This document shows, one piece after another, positions 34,984 to 44,949 of a stretch of 64,000 nucleotides of DNA. Numbering within the stretch: position 1 is the stretch's first letter; each line of letters starts with the position of its first letter. Location of the stretch: contig OX465283.1 in the NCBI GenBank assembly GCA_949987705.1, positions 2,770,207 to 2,834,206 of the forward strand, written 5' to 3'. The translations under genes and the position numbers were made by a program. This DNA comes from Thereva unica. Lineage: Eukaryota; Arthropoda; Insecta; Diptera; Therevidae. The notes under the pieces are model-generated. The model made no database searches. It was not told where the DNA came from and saw only the letters and a list, made by a program, of their open reading frames with translations.

Positions 34984-35095
34984 TGTCGTCGGCGAGAATA
35001 GAAATTTATAGCCGTTGCGACTTTCGCTTAGTTCGCCGCGTCTTAGCCCTTTTCCGGAAGCGGGGATTTTAAACATTTTAAACAGAATTTCAATC

Positions 35096-36434
35096 ATGCC
35101 AGAGTATAACGGAACTGCACCGGTAATTTCGGATACTGAACCGGACGTTGCCGATTGGTTGACGAGTGATTACATACAAAGTGCACTGAGGAAGTACAAA
35201 AAGGACAACTCGCTCAAGATTGTGAATATAGTGTTTGCTCCGGCCACAGCAAAAGGCGAGAACTATGCCAGCTGCATGACGAGGGTCCGAGTGGAGTACT
35301 TGTGTAAGGATGACACGCAGCCGCAGTCTGGAAGTTATATAGTGAAGACAAACTTCGAAGGAGACGACTTCGTAAGTGAAAAACTGAACCAGTACGACGT
35401 CTACCGACGGGAGATCGAACTCTATGAAGTAATCTTTCCAAAACTAACATCCTTGCTTAGGGAGATCGGTGATGACGACAAGCTCTTCCCGGATACAATC
35501 CATGTCGACCACGAACGTAGTGCCTTGGTGTTTGAAGACTTGTCGGTTGAAAAATATGTTTTGGCAGACAGGATACAAGGATTAGACATGCACCATGCCA
35601 AAATGGTTCTAACGAAGTTAGCAAAAATGCATGCCGCCTCGGCTGTTTTGAACGAACGTAGCGGGGACTCTTTGAAGAAATTCAACCTTGGTATGTTCAA
35701 CAGGTACACGGACGCCTTTATGCCGTTCTTTGTCAATACGTTCGAGGCATGTGGAAAGGCTGTCAAACAGTGGAATGGCTGTCAGGAATACGGAGAGAAA
35801 ATCCTTAATCTTAAGCCAGTGCTAATGGAGTATGGAAGGAGAGTCTTTGATGCTAAAGAGGATTTCTTCAATGTCTTGATACATGGGGATATTTGGATCA
35901 ATAACTTTATGTTTTGTTACCATGAAAATAAGGACCCAAAGGATGTACTTATGATCGACTTTCAGTATAGCTGTTGGACATCTCCAGCTGTTGATCTTCA
36001 TTACTTTTTCAATACATCCTTGAGGGAGGAAATAAGACTCCATCAACAAGACGAACTAGTTCAGTATTACTACTACACTTTGGTGGACACTCTTCGCGCG
36101 TTCAAGTACAATGGTAAAATTCCTAGCTTGCATGAGTTCTGGATTCAATTTACAGAGAAGAGTTTTTACGGTGAGTTCGCTAAAGTTTATTTGAATTGAG
36201 GATTAGAAAAATGAAATTTATTTTGTTACAGCGGTTACATCCGCATGCATAGTTCAGCCACTGTTCTTGAACACGGATAATACAGAAAATGCTGACTTCC
36301 ACGCACTCATGGACGACGATGAGAGGGCAAGAGCCTTCAAGAAGAGCCTCTACACCATTGAAAAGGTGCAGAAAAATCTCAGGAGGCTGCTGCCGATATT
36401 TGATAGACGAGGTCTGTTGGACGTGCATGAATGA
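35096..36434 (+). CDS. EcK3: ecdysteroid-kinase-like protein
   Basis: Two exons, 35096-36170 and 36232-36434, separated by a 61-bp intron (GTGAGT...TTACAG), give 425 residues. ATG 35096 is chosen because it aligns with EcK4 and follows the TATA box at a suitable distance; the frame is open upstream without another ATG. Motifs: PATAKGENYASCMTRV (nucleotide loop), Lys84 in SYIVK, catalytic loop IHGDIWINN (His263, Asp265) and Mg-site IDFQ (Asp288), followed by WTSPAVDLHYFFNTS, typical of this family. The C-terminus is IFDRRGLLDVHE. No signal peptide or membrane segment, so likely cytosolic. The substrate is not deducible; family precedents are ecdysteroid phosphorylation and insect detoxification. 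Intact and probably functional. Confidence 0.93.
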
Positions 36435-36779
36435 TGGTGATGATGTTGTGATATTATTGTAACTTTTAAGCTAGTGGGCTATTTAGTTTTTAAGATTGGC
36501 TTTAAAATGTAAATTTCCGTTTTTTATCTACTATATTCACTATAAACATAAAGGGCTTTGACGATATAAGAAAATCTAAAATGTTTATTCTAGTTTTTAA
36601 CCTTTTTTGACAACAGAGTAACAAATTAACGAAAACCGTCAATATTAGTACTACAATCCAAGACGCGAACCTTCCTTCAACTCAGTAATAATGACCGAGT
36701 AAATATTTCAATTTGATAAAAGACGCATCTTTGATTTCGCAGAACGTTCTAAAAATAACTTTTTTTTATGTGAAAGACT

Positions 36780-37222
36780 AGAGTCTCAGGAAAGGCCCTT
36801 TATACTGTCGACAATCTATTTTCTTCGTATAGAGTGCAATGTCGAACAGCAGCTCTAGTCGGGGAAGGAAGGAACTGCCACAACCTATCCCCGTTATTTT
36901 TTTTTTTTTAGTCCACCTACTTCCAACCATTACTATTGCGACTTTGACATCGGGGCATCGAGAAACAACTCGCTGGAGTGTTATGCCTCCTGAAACGAGT
37001 AGAATCTCATCAACCAACCGATGACATGCGCTTTGGTGGAGCAGGGAAGGGCGAAGGAAGGTTATGACAGGAGGAATCAGGAATGAAAAGAGGGAAGAAG
37101 AAAGAAGGAAAGTTATGTAAGTGGGAAAGTGGAAAAGGCGAAGGACCGTGGGCTGGCCGGGAATCGAACCCGGGACCTCTGGGATAGTAGCCTGACGCCT
37201 TACTCTCTAGGCTACCGAGACC
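36780..37222 (-). mobile_element. tRNA-derived SINE
   Basis: On the minus strand the element opens at 37,222 with a tRNA-like head: GGTAGCCTAGAGAGTAAGG resembles an A box region, and GGGTTCGATTCCCGG is a clear B box. The acceptor stem pairs poorly and the sequence continues without a terminator, so it is a SINE head rather than a working tRNA gene. The body includes a run of A (37,900-region is unrelated; here about 36,899-36,910) and CAGTTCCTTCCTTCC, and ends near AAGGGCCTTTCCTGAG. Fragments of the same body lie at 22,975-23,015 and 51,155-51,315. Confidence 0.7.
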
Positions 37223-38217
37223 CCCACTGGCGCATCGATCAAGAACTGACTCGATAAGCAGAGGATACCAGCTAAATACTGGCGGTCACGCTAATCAGCT
37301 CAGTTTGATTTTTAGATATATTTATACGTCAACAGACAATAAATTTTCGTTAAAGATTTTCAACTCGACGAAAATGGGTAGGTTGAACTGAGTTCATACA
37401 CACAACTACAAACGGCACACTGACAAAGGAACAAAAAAAGTGAAAATGACTCGCCTCGCTTGGATGTCAGAAAAGACTTCATATTTAATAAATAGGTTTA
37501 AAGAAAAATCTATAATAAGATTAATTGGTGGAAAAGATGGCTGAAGATGACAGTCAAAAATTGGAAACGCATAGAGAGTTAAGTGGTTAAGTTGAACTGT
37601 CTTTTCAACTCAACTACAACTTAACTCGACTCTCATGGAAACTCGGTAATAGAATTAAATCGTTGAGTTGAAGTGTCATTTCAACTCGACTCGCATAAGC
37701 TCTCTATAAGACTAATCATGGTCACAAAGCGAAAGATATGTTACCAGGTCTGATTAATTTTCTGAAGGAGAACGACTTGGTCATAAAAGACTGCCATTGC
37801 CAGTTTTACGATAACACTTCATCTATGAGCGGAAAGTACAATGGTCTGCAAACGTTAGTACCGATATAATCTTATTGTGCAAGATCCGCGAGCTCCAGAA
37901 GTTAATTTGACACGGTCGGATAAATTTCGACGCAAAGATTCATTCCAGCTATAGATGAACTTGCAAGTGCATTTCGGATCAGATTTGAGGTGTACCAACT
38001 AGGACCATACACAACCTGGACACACTATCTCATGAAGAAATATGACAGCGAATCAAATGCTGCCAGATTCGTACAGATATACCCTAGATGAGCGATTGAG
38101 AAAGGAATTTTTACAGTTCAAGTCTTTCTTTTATTCAGTTTTAGTCAGACTATGAAAAAGTAAGAGATATCACCAGCAAAGAGAGGTGGATATACAAACT
38201 TTATTTGACAATAATAT

Positions 38218-38718
38218 TGTGATGATTATGCGCCATCTGTTTGTCGAGAGGATGAATCAACGATTTTCGGTTGTTGTCTGAACTAAGCATTTAAGTACTA
38301 AACTAAAATTGGAACGCGCGATAAGTGAAGACAACTTCAAGCTCCTGAACGAAAAGAATAGAACATACCACTAGGCTCGAGAAAAAGGACTCGAGAAGGT
38401 TCCAGAAAGTAGACAAAGGTAGAACTGCCTATATAAAAGCGCCTGGCAGCCGCTATCGAGTCAGTATTGATTTGAAAGGCGATAAAAGTGTTTTAAAGTG
38501 AGAACAGTGAAAGGTAGTGATTCGAAAGTGAACTATAAAGCGATAGATAGAATTTAATAGTGCGAGATAGTAAATTTAAAGTGATTATAGTGAACTGTAA
38601 GAATTGTGTTTATTTTTAAATTGTGTTTGGTTTGTAATAAATAAATTATTGTGTGGATTATTAAAAAGTGTATTCCTTAATTAATCCTACGAATCCGTTA
38701 AGCCGTAAAAACGTAACA
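38218..38718 (+). repeat. 5' LTR
   Basis: 501 bp. TATATAAAA at 38430-38438 is followed 31 bases later by the arthropod initiator TCAGT (38461-38465), marking a probable RNA start and the U3/R boundary. AATAAA near 38,636 could signal polyadenylation. Visually identical to the 3' LTR. Confidence 0.93.
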
Positions 38719-38720
38719 AT

Positions 38721-38737
38721 TGGTGTCAGAAGTGGGA
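38721..38737 (+). promoter_or_regulatory. Primer binding site, tRNA-Leu type
   Basis: TGGTGTCAGAAGTGGGA, two bases after the LTR, is the complement of a 3' end ...TCCCACTTCTGACACCA, which matches insect tRNA-Leu. mdg3-like gypsy elements use tRNA-Leu similarly. Confidence 0.85.
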
Positions 38738-38830
38738 TTAATTAAGAGATAAGTGAAATAAGTGAGTTTTTAAAATAATTGTGACCGGAATTTAATTTTT
38801 GTGAGTGCGAACTAAAGACATAATAATAAA

Positions 38831-41503
38831 ATGGGTCGAAAATTAGTTGATTTGCGTACTGTGGAGTTGAAAAGAGAACTAAGTAAACGCTCATTGTCAA
38901 CGGTGGGTGCTAAAAGTTCCTTAACCGCGCTGCTTCGAGAAGCTATGGTGAACGAGGGAAAAGATCCTGAAACCTACATTTTTGAAGACGAGGTAGAAGC
39001 GGAACCAGAAGAATCGACAGTGAGTATGGCAGAACTTTTTAAGACATTGATGGTGATGAAGGAAGCGCAAGAACGGTCATCAGCAGAGATGAAGGAAGTG
39101 ACAGCCGAGTTGAAAGAAGCGCAAGAACGGTCATCAGCAGAGATGAAGGAAGTGACAGCCGAGATGAAAGAAGCGCAAGAACGGTCATCAGCTGCGCAAG
39201 AACGTGCATCAGCAGAGATGAAGGAAGCGACAACAGAGATCAAGACGGAAGTGATGGCGCTAAAAGACGAACAGAAATTGTTGGCAATAGCTCATGAACG
39301 CTCGTTAGCAGAGCTCAAAGAGTCGATGGAAGAACAGAGGAGCCAGCTGGATAACATGAAAGAAAATGTAAGGAATGATCTGGAGAAGCTCGAAAATTCC
39401 ATGAGGGAAAATGATGAAAAGTTGAAGATGGAACTAGAATCGGTCAGAGCCGACCTGGAAAGAGTAAAGATTCACCACCCAGCGACGGCATCTCATGAAG
39501 TCATCGGAGCAAGGAAACTGCAGCCTCCAACTTTCGACGGGCAAAGCCCATGGCCTACTTATAAGCTCCAATTCGAAGCAGCAGCAACAGGCAATTACTG
39601 GACTGAGGAGGAAAAAGCAACGGCCTTAACGTTGTCACTAAGGGGCACAGCAGCAGAAATATTGCAGTCAATACCAGCAGAATATCGCAACAGCTACGGG
39701 TTCTTAGTTCAAGCGCTGGAAATGCGTTACGGTGATCAGCACATGCAAGAGGTTTATCGACTTCAGCTTCGCAATCGACTTCAAAAGCCAGGAGAAACTT
39801 TACAACAACTATGCGCCGACATCGAGAGGCTAGTGCATCTGGCTTATCCTAGTTTTGGTCAAGACTATATCAATGAGGTAGCAAGAGAGGCTTTCCTGAA
39901 CTCTTTTACCGACCGGGATCTACAAATGGCAGCCAGATTGGCCGGGAAGAATACTACCGCCGAAGTTTTGGCATATGCTCTGGCATACGAGGCAGCGAAG
40001 CAAGCAACAAGGAATACGGTCCACCTCAGGGGAATCAATATGACTGAGAACATTTGCCATCGAGTCAACACCTCGGAAGTACGTCGTCGTCTACGATGCT
40101 GGAACTGTGGTGAGCCGGGCCATTTACAAAGGAGTTGCCGAAAGCGAAGGAGAGTGGAATCGCCAGGGAGTAGGAGTGGCTCAACATGCTGTGGAAAATG
40201 TGGACAACGGCAGAAAGGCAACCGGAGGGAGTTGGTGGGGAAAATTGAAACCCCTGATGTTATCGTCAACATCACCCAACTGCAGCGTGGCAACAACAGC
40301 CTTGTCATCGAGGGGAAAGTTGGCGATGAACAATACACAATTACCGTGGATACAGGTGCTTCAAGATCTGTCATCAGGGCTGATTTGGTCGGCAGAAAGT
40401 GGCTGAAAAACGCAGACCAGTACATCCTGAAAACTGTAACAGGAGAGCCAGTGAAATTACATGGGGAAACAATGATGGACGTGGTACTCGGCGACATTAA
40501 GTTTACACATTCGTTCCTGGTAGCTGACATCGTAGACGAGTGTATTCTTGGTTTGGACTTTATGACAACACACGGAATACTATTGGACCTTGGAGAATTG
40601 ATGATGAAACACCGCAACAGGGGAATTCCAATGGATACTGCTCTGTCCCGGCGACCATGCGAACCAGCTTTTAAAGATCGTCGGTGTATTGAGGAAAAGT
40701 GTCAAAAGATGACTGCTGAGCCAAGGATAAAATACAAGGACCAGGGAATTCGAGATGCGCAACGCGATGACTCGGACATATCTGCGATTTTGTCATGGAA
40801 AGAACACGAGGAGAAGCCTAAATGGAAAGACATCGCAGAGAGAAGTGAAATCCTGAAGAGCTATTGGGCCCAATGGGATTCATTGCATATCGAAGGAGGA
40901 GTATTGAAGCGCAAATGGGAAACAGCTGATGGTACCTCTCATCGAATGCAGGTGCTGGTCCCTCGTGCTGGAATAACAGATATTCTCGAGGAGTGTCACA
41001 ATAGCCCGTCAGGAGGACATTTGGGAGTCAACAAAACTCTGGCAAAAGTAAAGGAGAGATTCTATTGGCTTCATATGCGGGAGGATGTTACGAACTGGTG
41101 TCGTAAATGTGCAGTTTGTGCCGGCAGTAAGGGTCCTCGAGTCAGAGCGAAAGAAGAAACTCGACAATACAACGTTGGGACCTCAGTTGAGAAAATCGGA
41201 AGGGAGAATCCTAAGACGGCCAGTGATAGGATGAAACCAAGGTACGACCTCCGAGCGAACAGTAGTGGGTACAAGGAAAGTGACCTTGTTTGGCTGTTCA
41301 ACCCTCGACGACGAAAAGGCAAGTCCCCGAAACTTCAGCGCCAGTGGGAGGGGCCCTATAAAATCCTAACACGGATCAACGACGTGGTCTACAGGATTCA
41401 ACAAGGACCCAAAGCAAAGAAGAAGATTGTGCACATAGACAGGCTGTGCCCATATCATCAGCCGGATCCAGGATGGACAACTGTTCGGGACGAACAGTCC
41501 TAA
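38831..41503 (+). CDS. Gag-protease-partial integrase polyprotein, non-autonomous gypsy
   Basis: One open frame of 890 codons without stops. Residues about 8-39 resemble a SAP DNA-binding motif (LRTVELKRELSKRSL). Residues about 75-215 are coiled-coil with 19-residue repeats of KEAQERSSAEMKEVTAE. Residues 235-395 are a Ty3 Gag core (QPPTFDGQSPWPTYKLQFEA). A zinc knuckle CWNCGEPGHLQRSC starts at Cys423. The protease active site is VDTGAS (Asp507), with ILGLDFM further on. About residue 600 the frame jumps from just after protease to the end of RNase H (ALSRRPCEP). It continues into the integrase HHCC zinc finger (His723, His730, Cys757, Cys760), then jumps again to the integrase C-terminal domain (KLQRQWEGPYKILTRINDVV). 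RT, RNase H and the integrase catalytic core are absent. Both losses keep the frame. The retained parts could make particles but not copy DNA. Confidence 0.92.
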   Translation: MGRKLVDLRTVELKRELSKRSLSTVGAKSSLTALLREAMVNEGKDPETYIFEDEVEAEPEESTVSMAELFKTLMVMKEAQERSSAEMKEVTAELKEAQERSSAEMKEVTAEMKEAQERSSAAQERASAEMKEATTEIKTEVMALKDEQKLLAIAHERSLAELKESMEEQRSQLDNMKENVRNDLEKLENSMRENDEKLKMELESVRADLERVKIHHPATASHEVIGARKLQPPTFDGQSPWPTYKLQFEAAATGNYWTEEEKATALTLSLRGTAAEILQSIPAEYRNSYGFLVQALEMRYGDQHMQEVYRLQLRNRLQKPGETLQQLCADIERLVHLAYPSFGQDYINEVAREAFLNSFTDRDLQMAARLAGKNTTAEVLAYALAYEAAKQATRNTVHLRGINMTENICHRVNTSEVRRRLRCWNCGEPGHLQRSCRKRRRVESPGSRSGSTCCGKCGQRQKGNRRELVGKIETPDVIVNITQLQRGNNSLVIEGKVGDEQYTITVDTGASRSVIRADLVGRKWLKNADQYILKTVTGEPVKLHGETMMDVVLGDIKFTHSFLVADIVDECILGLDFMTTHGILLDLGELMMKHRNRGIPMDTALSRRPCEPAFKDRRCIEEKCQKMTAEPRIKYKDQGIRDAQRDDSDISAILSWKEHEEKPKWKDIAERSEILKSYWAQWDSLHIEGGVLKRKWETADGTSHRMQVLVPRAGITDILEECHNSPSGGHLGVNKTLAKVKERFYWLHMREDVTNWCRKCAVCAGSKGPRVRAKEETRQYNVGTSVEKIGRENPKTASDRMKPRYDLRANSSGYKESDLVWLFNPRRRKGKSPKLQRQWEGPYKILTRINDVVYRIQQGPKAKKKIVHIDRLCPYHQPDPGWTTVRDEQS

Positions 41504-41514
41504 GAAGGGGGCAA
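41502..41514 (+). promoter_or_regulatory. Polypurine tract of the gypsy element
   Basis: AAGAAGGGGGCAA lies directly before the 3' LTR, where a plus-strand DNA primer is expected; it overlaps the end of the polyprotein stop codon region. Confidence 0.8.
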
Positions 41515-42015
41515 TGTGATGATTATGCGCCATCTGTTTGTCGAGAGGATGAATCAACGATTTTCGGTTGTTGTCTGAACTAAGCATTTAAGTACTAAAC
41601 TAAAATTGGAACGCGCGATAAGTGAAGACAACTTCAAGCTCCTGAACGAAAAGAATAGAACATACCACTAGGCTCGAGAAAAAGGACTCGAGAAGGTTCC
41701 AGAAAGTAGACAAAGGTAGAACTGCCTATATAAAAGCGCCTGGCAGCCGCTATCGAGTCAGTATTGATTTGAAAGGCGATAAAAGTGTTTTAAAGTGAGA
41801 ACAGTGAAAGGTAGTGATTCGAAAGTGAACTATAAAGCGATAGATAGAATTTAATAGTGCGAGATAGTAAATTTAAAGTGATTATAGTGAACTGTAAGAA
41901 TTGTGTTTATTTTTAAATTGTGTTTGGTTTGTAATAAATAAATTATTGTGTGGATTATTAAAAAGTGTATTCCTTAATTAATCCTACGAATCCGTTAAGC
42001 CGTAAAAACGTAACA
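41515..42015 (+). repeat. 3' LTR
   Basis: 501 bp and visually identical to the 5' LTR, with the same TATA, initiator and AATAAA words. It is followed by the ATAT target duplication and then by hAT transposase sequence. Confidence 0.93.
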
Positions 42016-42669
42016 ATATCAAAGATTGCATTCCTAATGTAGAGATTGCCCTAAGAATGTTCCTTTCTCTAATGGTCACTAATTACTCTGCAGAAAGGTC
42101 ATTCTCAAAACTTAAAAATCATAACAAGTAGATATCGAATCTCTACATCAGATGGCAGACTCAACGGTTTGCCATTGCTCAATTTTCATTGTGGCAGATT
42201 TAAGATTTGAAGTTCGAATATTTGTTCGAAGCTGTCAGTCTCTTTTACATTACCTTGTTTTTATATATCATGTACACAATTCATGATGAGTTGAATAGTT
42301 GAGTTGAGGCTGAGTTGAAAATAAAAAAGCACTACACGTTACAAAACATCACGAATAAAACACAGAGATGCTACTGTCAAATAAATTCAACTACTCAACT
42401 ATTGAACTCGCATTTACATATATGCATAATTTCATCTCAACCCAAGTAGCAGAGCTGATTCGAGTCAGTCGACCCTAATTGAACTCGACTCGCGTCTACA
42501 TGTAATTGGACTCGGGTTCAACCCATCATGAATACGTACTATCTGAAACATCATTCAGTAACCCCGTTTATGAACTAAGTTCAACCCAGGTTCAACCTAG
42601 GTTCAACGGAGTCATAAACACAGGTCGAGTTGAAACCTAGTGATAAACAGAGTAAGTACCATTTTAGCT

Positions 42670-43030
42670 ATGAGTCAACCAACACCCAAAAAAAGAACGC
42701 GCTGAAATTGTAACGCCTTAAATCGTCCAATTGTAAAAACTGTGCAGGTTTATCGTAAAAACACGGGAGAAATTTCGTGTGGCAAAAGTAAAGTTTATGC
42801 TAGCAAACCGAAAACCAGACGAGAACTCAAAGCTGGCATACAAGCCGAAATATCTGGTATAACGCCCCGAAATACTGGCCAATATTATGCAGGATGGCCG
42901 AAAAAGAGGTGCACTTCGATCTACGTTTCTTAGAGTTCCGGCTTAAATCTGCTGCGCGACACCTTATACAACTTTTCGTATGCACTAAATGGTTAGGTCT
43001 ATTATGGTCGATTTTACGTTTGACCAAAAT
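42670..43030 (+). pseudogene. Tc1/mariner-like transposase remnant
   Basis: The plus strand shows a degraded N-terminal word (QPTPKKRTR then AEIV in another frame, 42,675-42,705), and then GKSKVYASKPKTRRELKAGI, QAEISGITPRNTGQYYAGWP (42,781-42,900), the C-terminal part. It has the same internal-deletion architecture as the copy at 1,372-1,722 (minus), so both descend from a deleted parent. Confidence 0.65.
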
Positions 43031-43494
43031 CTGATGTGGGTTTCTTACGCGTAGCCCTTTAATCTTAGTCAGACTTGACTTCCCAGATCCTAAGTAAAAT
43101 TTATTATTTGTAAAATTCTTAAGTAAAACGTTTGCTAAGATTAAAGATTTATGTAACTAGCAATAAAGCCACAATTGAAATGCTCATAAGACTTCAGTTT
43201 AGCTAAGCTTAATTTTTGTGTTAAGATCTGAGTAAGAAATTCACAGCCACTGATAATAGTCTTAAATGAACGAAAGCACGTTCTACTCTCTTTACTCCTG
43301 GTGCAACATCAATTGGAAGAACTTTTACTATGAAAGCGGTCTTCGCGTGTCGAATTTCCCGGTGACGTTAAAAACTGACAACGCAAAAAACGAACAAAAC
43401 TCTCGGCTAACATTTGTATCTCGCTCATAAAACAATAAATAACAGCAGTTGTAGCTTAAGTCGACCTGTGGCTGGAGCTACTAAAACCGCGCGG

Positions 43495-43502
43495 TATATA
43501 AA
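43495..43502 (+). promoter_or_regulatory. TATA box of EcK4
   Basis: TATATAAA in GCGCGGTATATAAATGTCGT, same position as in EcK3. The surrounding block TTCCCGGTGACGTTAAAAAC (about 43,357) is also kept in both copies and includes a TGACGT core. Confidence 0.75.
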
Positions 43503-43610
43503 TGTCGTCGTCGAGATTAGAAGTTTATAACGGTTGCGACTCTCGCTTAGTTCGCCGCGTCTTAGCCCTTTTCAGGAAGCGGGGATTTCATTTTATACAG
43601 TGTTTCCAAT

Positions 43611-44949
43611 ATGCCAGAATATAACGGAACAACCCCGGTAATTTCGGATACAGACCCGGACGTTGCCGATTGGTTGACGAGTGATTACATACAAAGTGCA
43701 CTGAGGAAGTACAAAAAGGACAACTCGCTCAAGATTGTGAATATAGTGTTTTCCCCGGCCACAGCAAAGGGCGAGAACTATGCCAGCTGCATGACGAGGG
43801 TCCGAGTGGAGTACTTGTGTAAGGATGAGACGCAGCCGCAGTCAGGAAGTTATATAGTGAAGACAACCTTCGAAGGCGATGAATTCATTTGTGAAAAAAT
43901 GAACCAGTACGACGTTTACCGACGGGAGATTGAACTTTATGAGACAATCCTTCCGAAGCTAACATCCTTACTTAGGGAGATCGATGATGACGACAAGCTC
44001 TTCCCGGATACAATCCATGTCGACCACGAACATAGCGCTTTAGTTTTTGAAGATCTGTCTGTTGAAAAATATGTTTTGGCAGACAGGATACAAGGATTAG
44101 ACATGTGCCAAGCTAAAATGGTTCTTAGGAAGTTAGCCAAAATGCATGCCGCCTCGGCTGTTTTGAATGAACGCAGCCGCGACTCTTTGAAAAAGTTCGA
44201 CAGAGGTATGTTCAATAGATACACAGAGGCTTTCGCGCCATTCTTTGCCAATACATTCGAGGCATGTGGAAAGGCCGTTCGACAGTGGACCGACTGTCAA
44301 GAATATGGAGAGAAAATCCTTAATCTTAAACCAGTGTTAATGGAGTACGGAAACAGAGTCTTTGACGCCAAAGAGGATTTCTTCAATGTCTTGATACACG
44401 GAGATCTTTGGATCAATAACGTTATGTTCGCTTACCATGAAAATAATGACGCAAAGGACGTTCTTATGATCGACTTCCAGTTTAGCTGTTGGACTTCTCC
44501 TGCTGTTGATCTTCATTATTTCTTCAATACATCCTTAAGGGAGGAGATGAGACTCCATCAACAAGACGAACTAGTTCAGTATTACTACTACACTTTGGTG
44601 GACACTCTTCGCGCGTTCAAGTACAATGGTAAAATTCCGAGCTTGCATGAGTTCTGGATTCAATTTACAGAGAAGAGTTTTTACGGTGAGTTCGCTAAAG
44701 TTTATTTGAATTGAGGATTAGAAAAATAAAATTCATTTTGTTACAGCGGTTACATCTGCGTGCATAGTCCAGCCATTGTTCTTGAACACGGATAATACAG
44801 AAAATGCTGACTTCCACGCACTCATGGACGACGATGAGAGGGCAAGAGCCTTCAAGAAGAGCCTCTACACCATTGAAAAGGTGCAGAAAAATCTCAGGAG
44901 GCTGCTGCCGATATTTGATAGACGAGGTCTGTTGGACGTGGATGCATGA
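43611..44949 (+). CDS. EcK4: ecdysteroid-kinase-like protein, duplicate of EcK3
   Basis: Two exons, 43611-44685 and 44747-44949, with a 61-bp intron at the same codon as EcK3, give 425 residues. ATG 43611 opens MPEYNGTTPVISDTDPDVAD. Motifs are all present: AKGENYASC, Lys84, IHGDLWINN (His263, Asp265) and IDFQ (Asp288). It ends RRGLLDVDA. The first ~85 codons, the last ~130 codons and the intron are nearly the same as EcK3 at DNA level, while the middle of exon 1 (substrate-lobe region around residues 195-245) carries most of the replacements, for example FDRGMFNRYTEAFAPFF against FNLGMFNRYTDAFMPFF. Intact, and probably expressed from its own TATA promoter. Confidence 0.93.

Larger units (their letters stand above)
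34577..36590 (+). repeat. Segmental duplication, upstream copy (EcK3 unit)
   Basis: This stretch and 43,137-45,110 are homologous along their length: promoter DNA from GATTTATGTAACTGGCAATA onward, the whole EcK coding region, the intron and the 3' flank up to AAAGGGCTTTGACGATAT. The unit is about 2 kb; copies start about 8.56 kb apart, with SINE, hAT and gypsy elements filling the gap. Confidence 0.9.
38218..42015 (+). mobile_element. Young Ty3/gypsy LTR retrotransposon, internally deleted
   Basis: 3,798 bp, bounded by two 501-bp LTRs (38218-38718 and 41515-42015) that look identical base for base, each starting TGTGATGATTATGCG and ending AAAACGTAACA. ATAT duplications flank it (38214-38217 and 42016-42019). 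A tRNA-Leu-type primer site follows the 5' LTR, and a purine tract precedes the 3' LTR. The single internal frame encodes Gag, protease and two parts of integrase but no RT, RNase H or integrase core. It sits inside a hAT transposase remnant. Confidence 0.95.
37361..42640 (+). mobile_element. hAT remnant (ZMYM1-like transposase) split by gypsy
   Basis: Before the gypsy insertion the plus strand reads HKAKDMLPGLINFLKENDLV, then KDCHCQFYDNTSSMSGKYNG (37,727-37,855), and EVYQLGPYTTWTHYLMKKYD with shifts. After it comes IKDCIPNVEIALRMFLSLMV, TNYSAERSFSKLK (42,020-42,120), the dimerisation region near the hAT C-terminus. The QSYDNASNMSGKY and NCSAERSFSKLK words belong to the ZMYM1-like hAT group. 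Ends rich in CTCGAC and GGTTGAAC repeats (37,361 and about 42,640) look like degenerate inverted termini, so the outer limits are approximate. Broken by stops. Confidence 0.65.

Noticed and set aside
35214..35766. Minus-strand frames opposite EcK3 exon 1 (and the equivalents opposite EcK4)
   Set aside because: They mirror a well-supported kinase exon and depend on its codon pattern.
37141..37222. tRNA gene on the minus strand
   Set aside because: The B box is good but the acceptor stem pairs poorly, there is no T-run terminator, and the sequence continues into a body shared with two other places, so it is a SINE head.
39865..40617. 250-codon open frame on the minus strand within the gypsy element
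   Set aside because: It is antisense to Gag zinc knuckle and protease with clear family motifs on the plus strand; its translation shows no domain.
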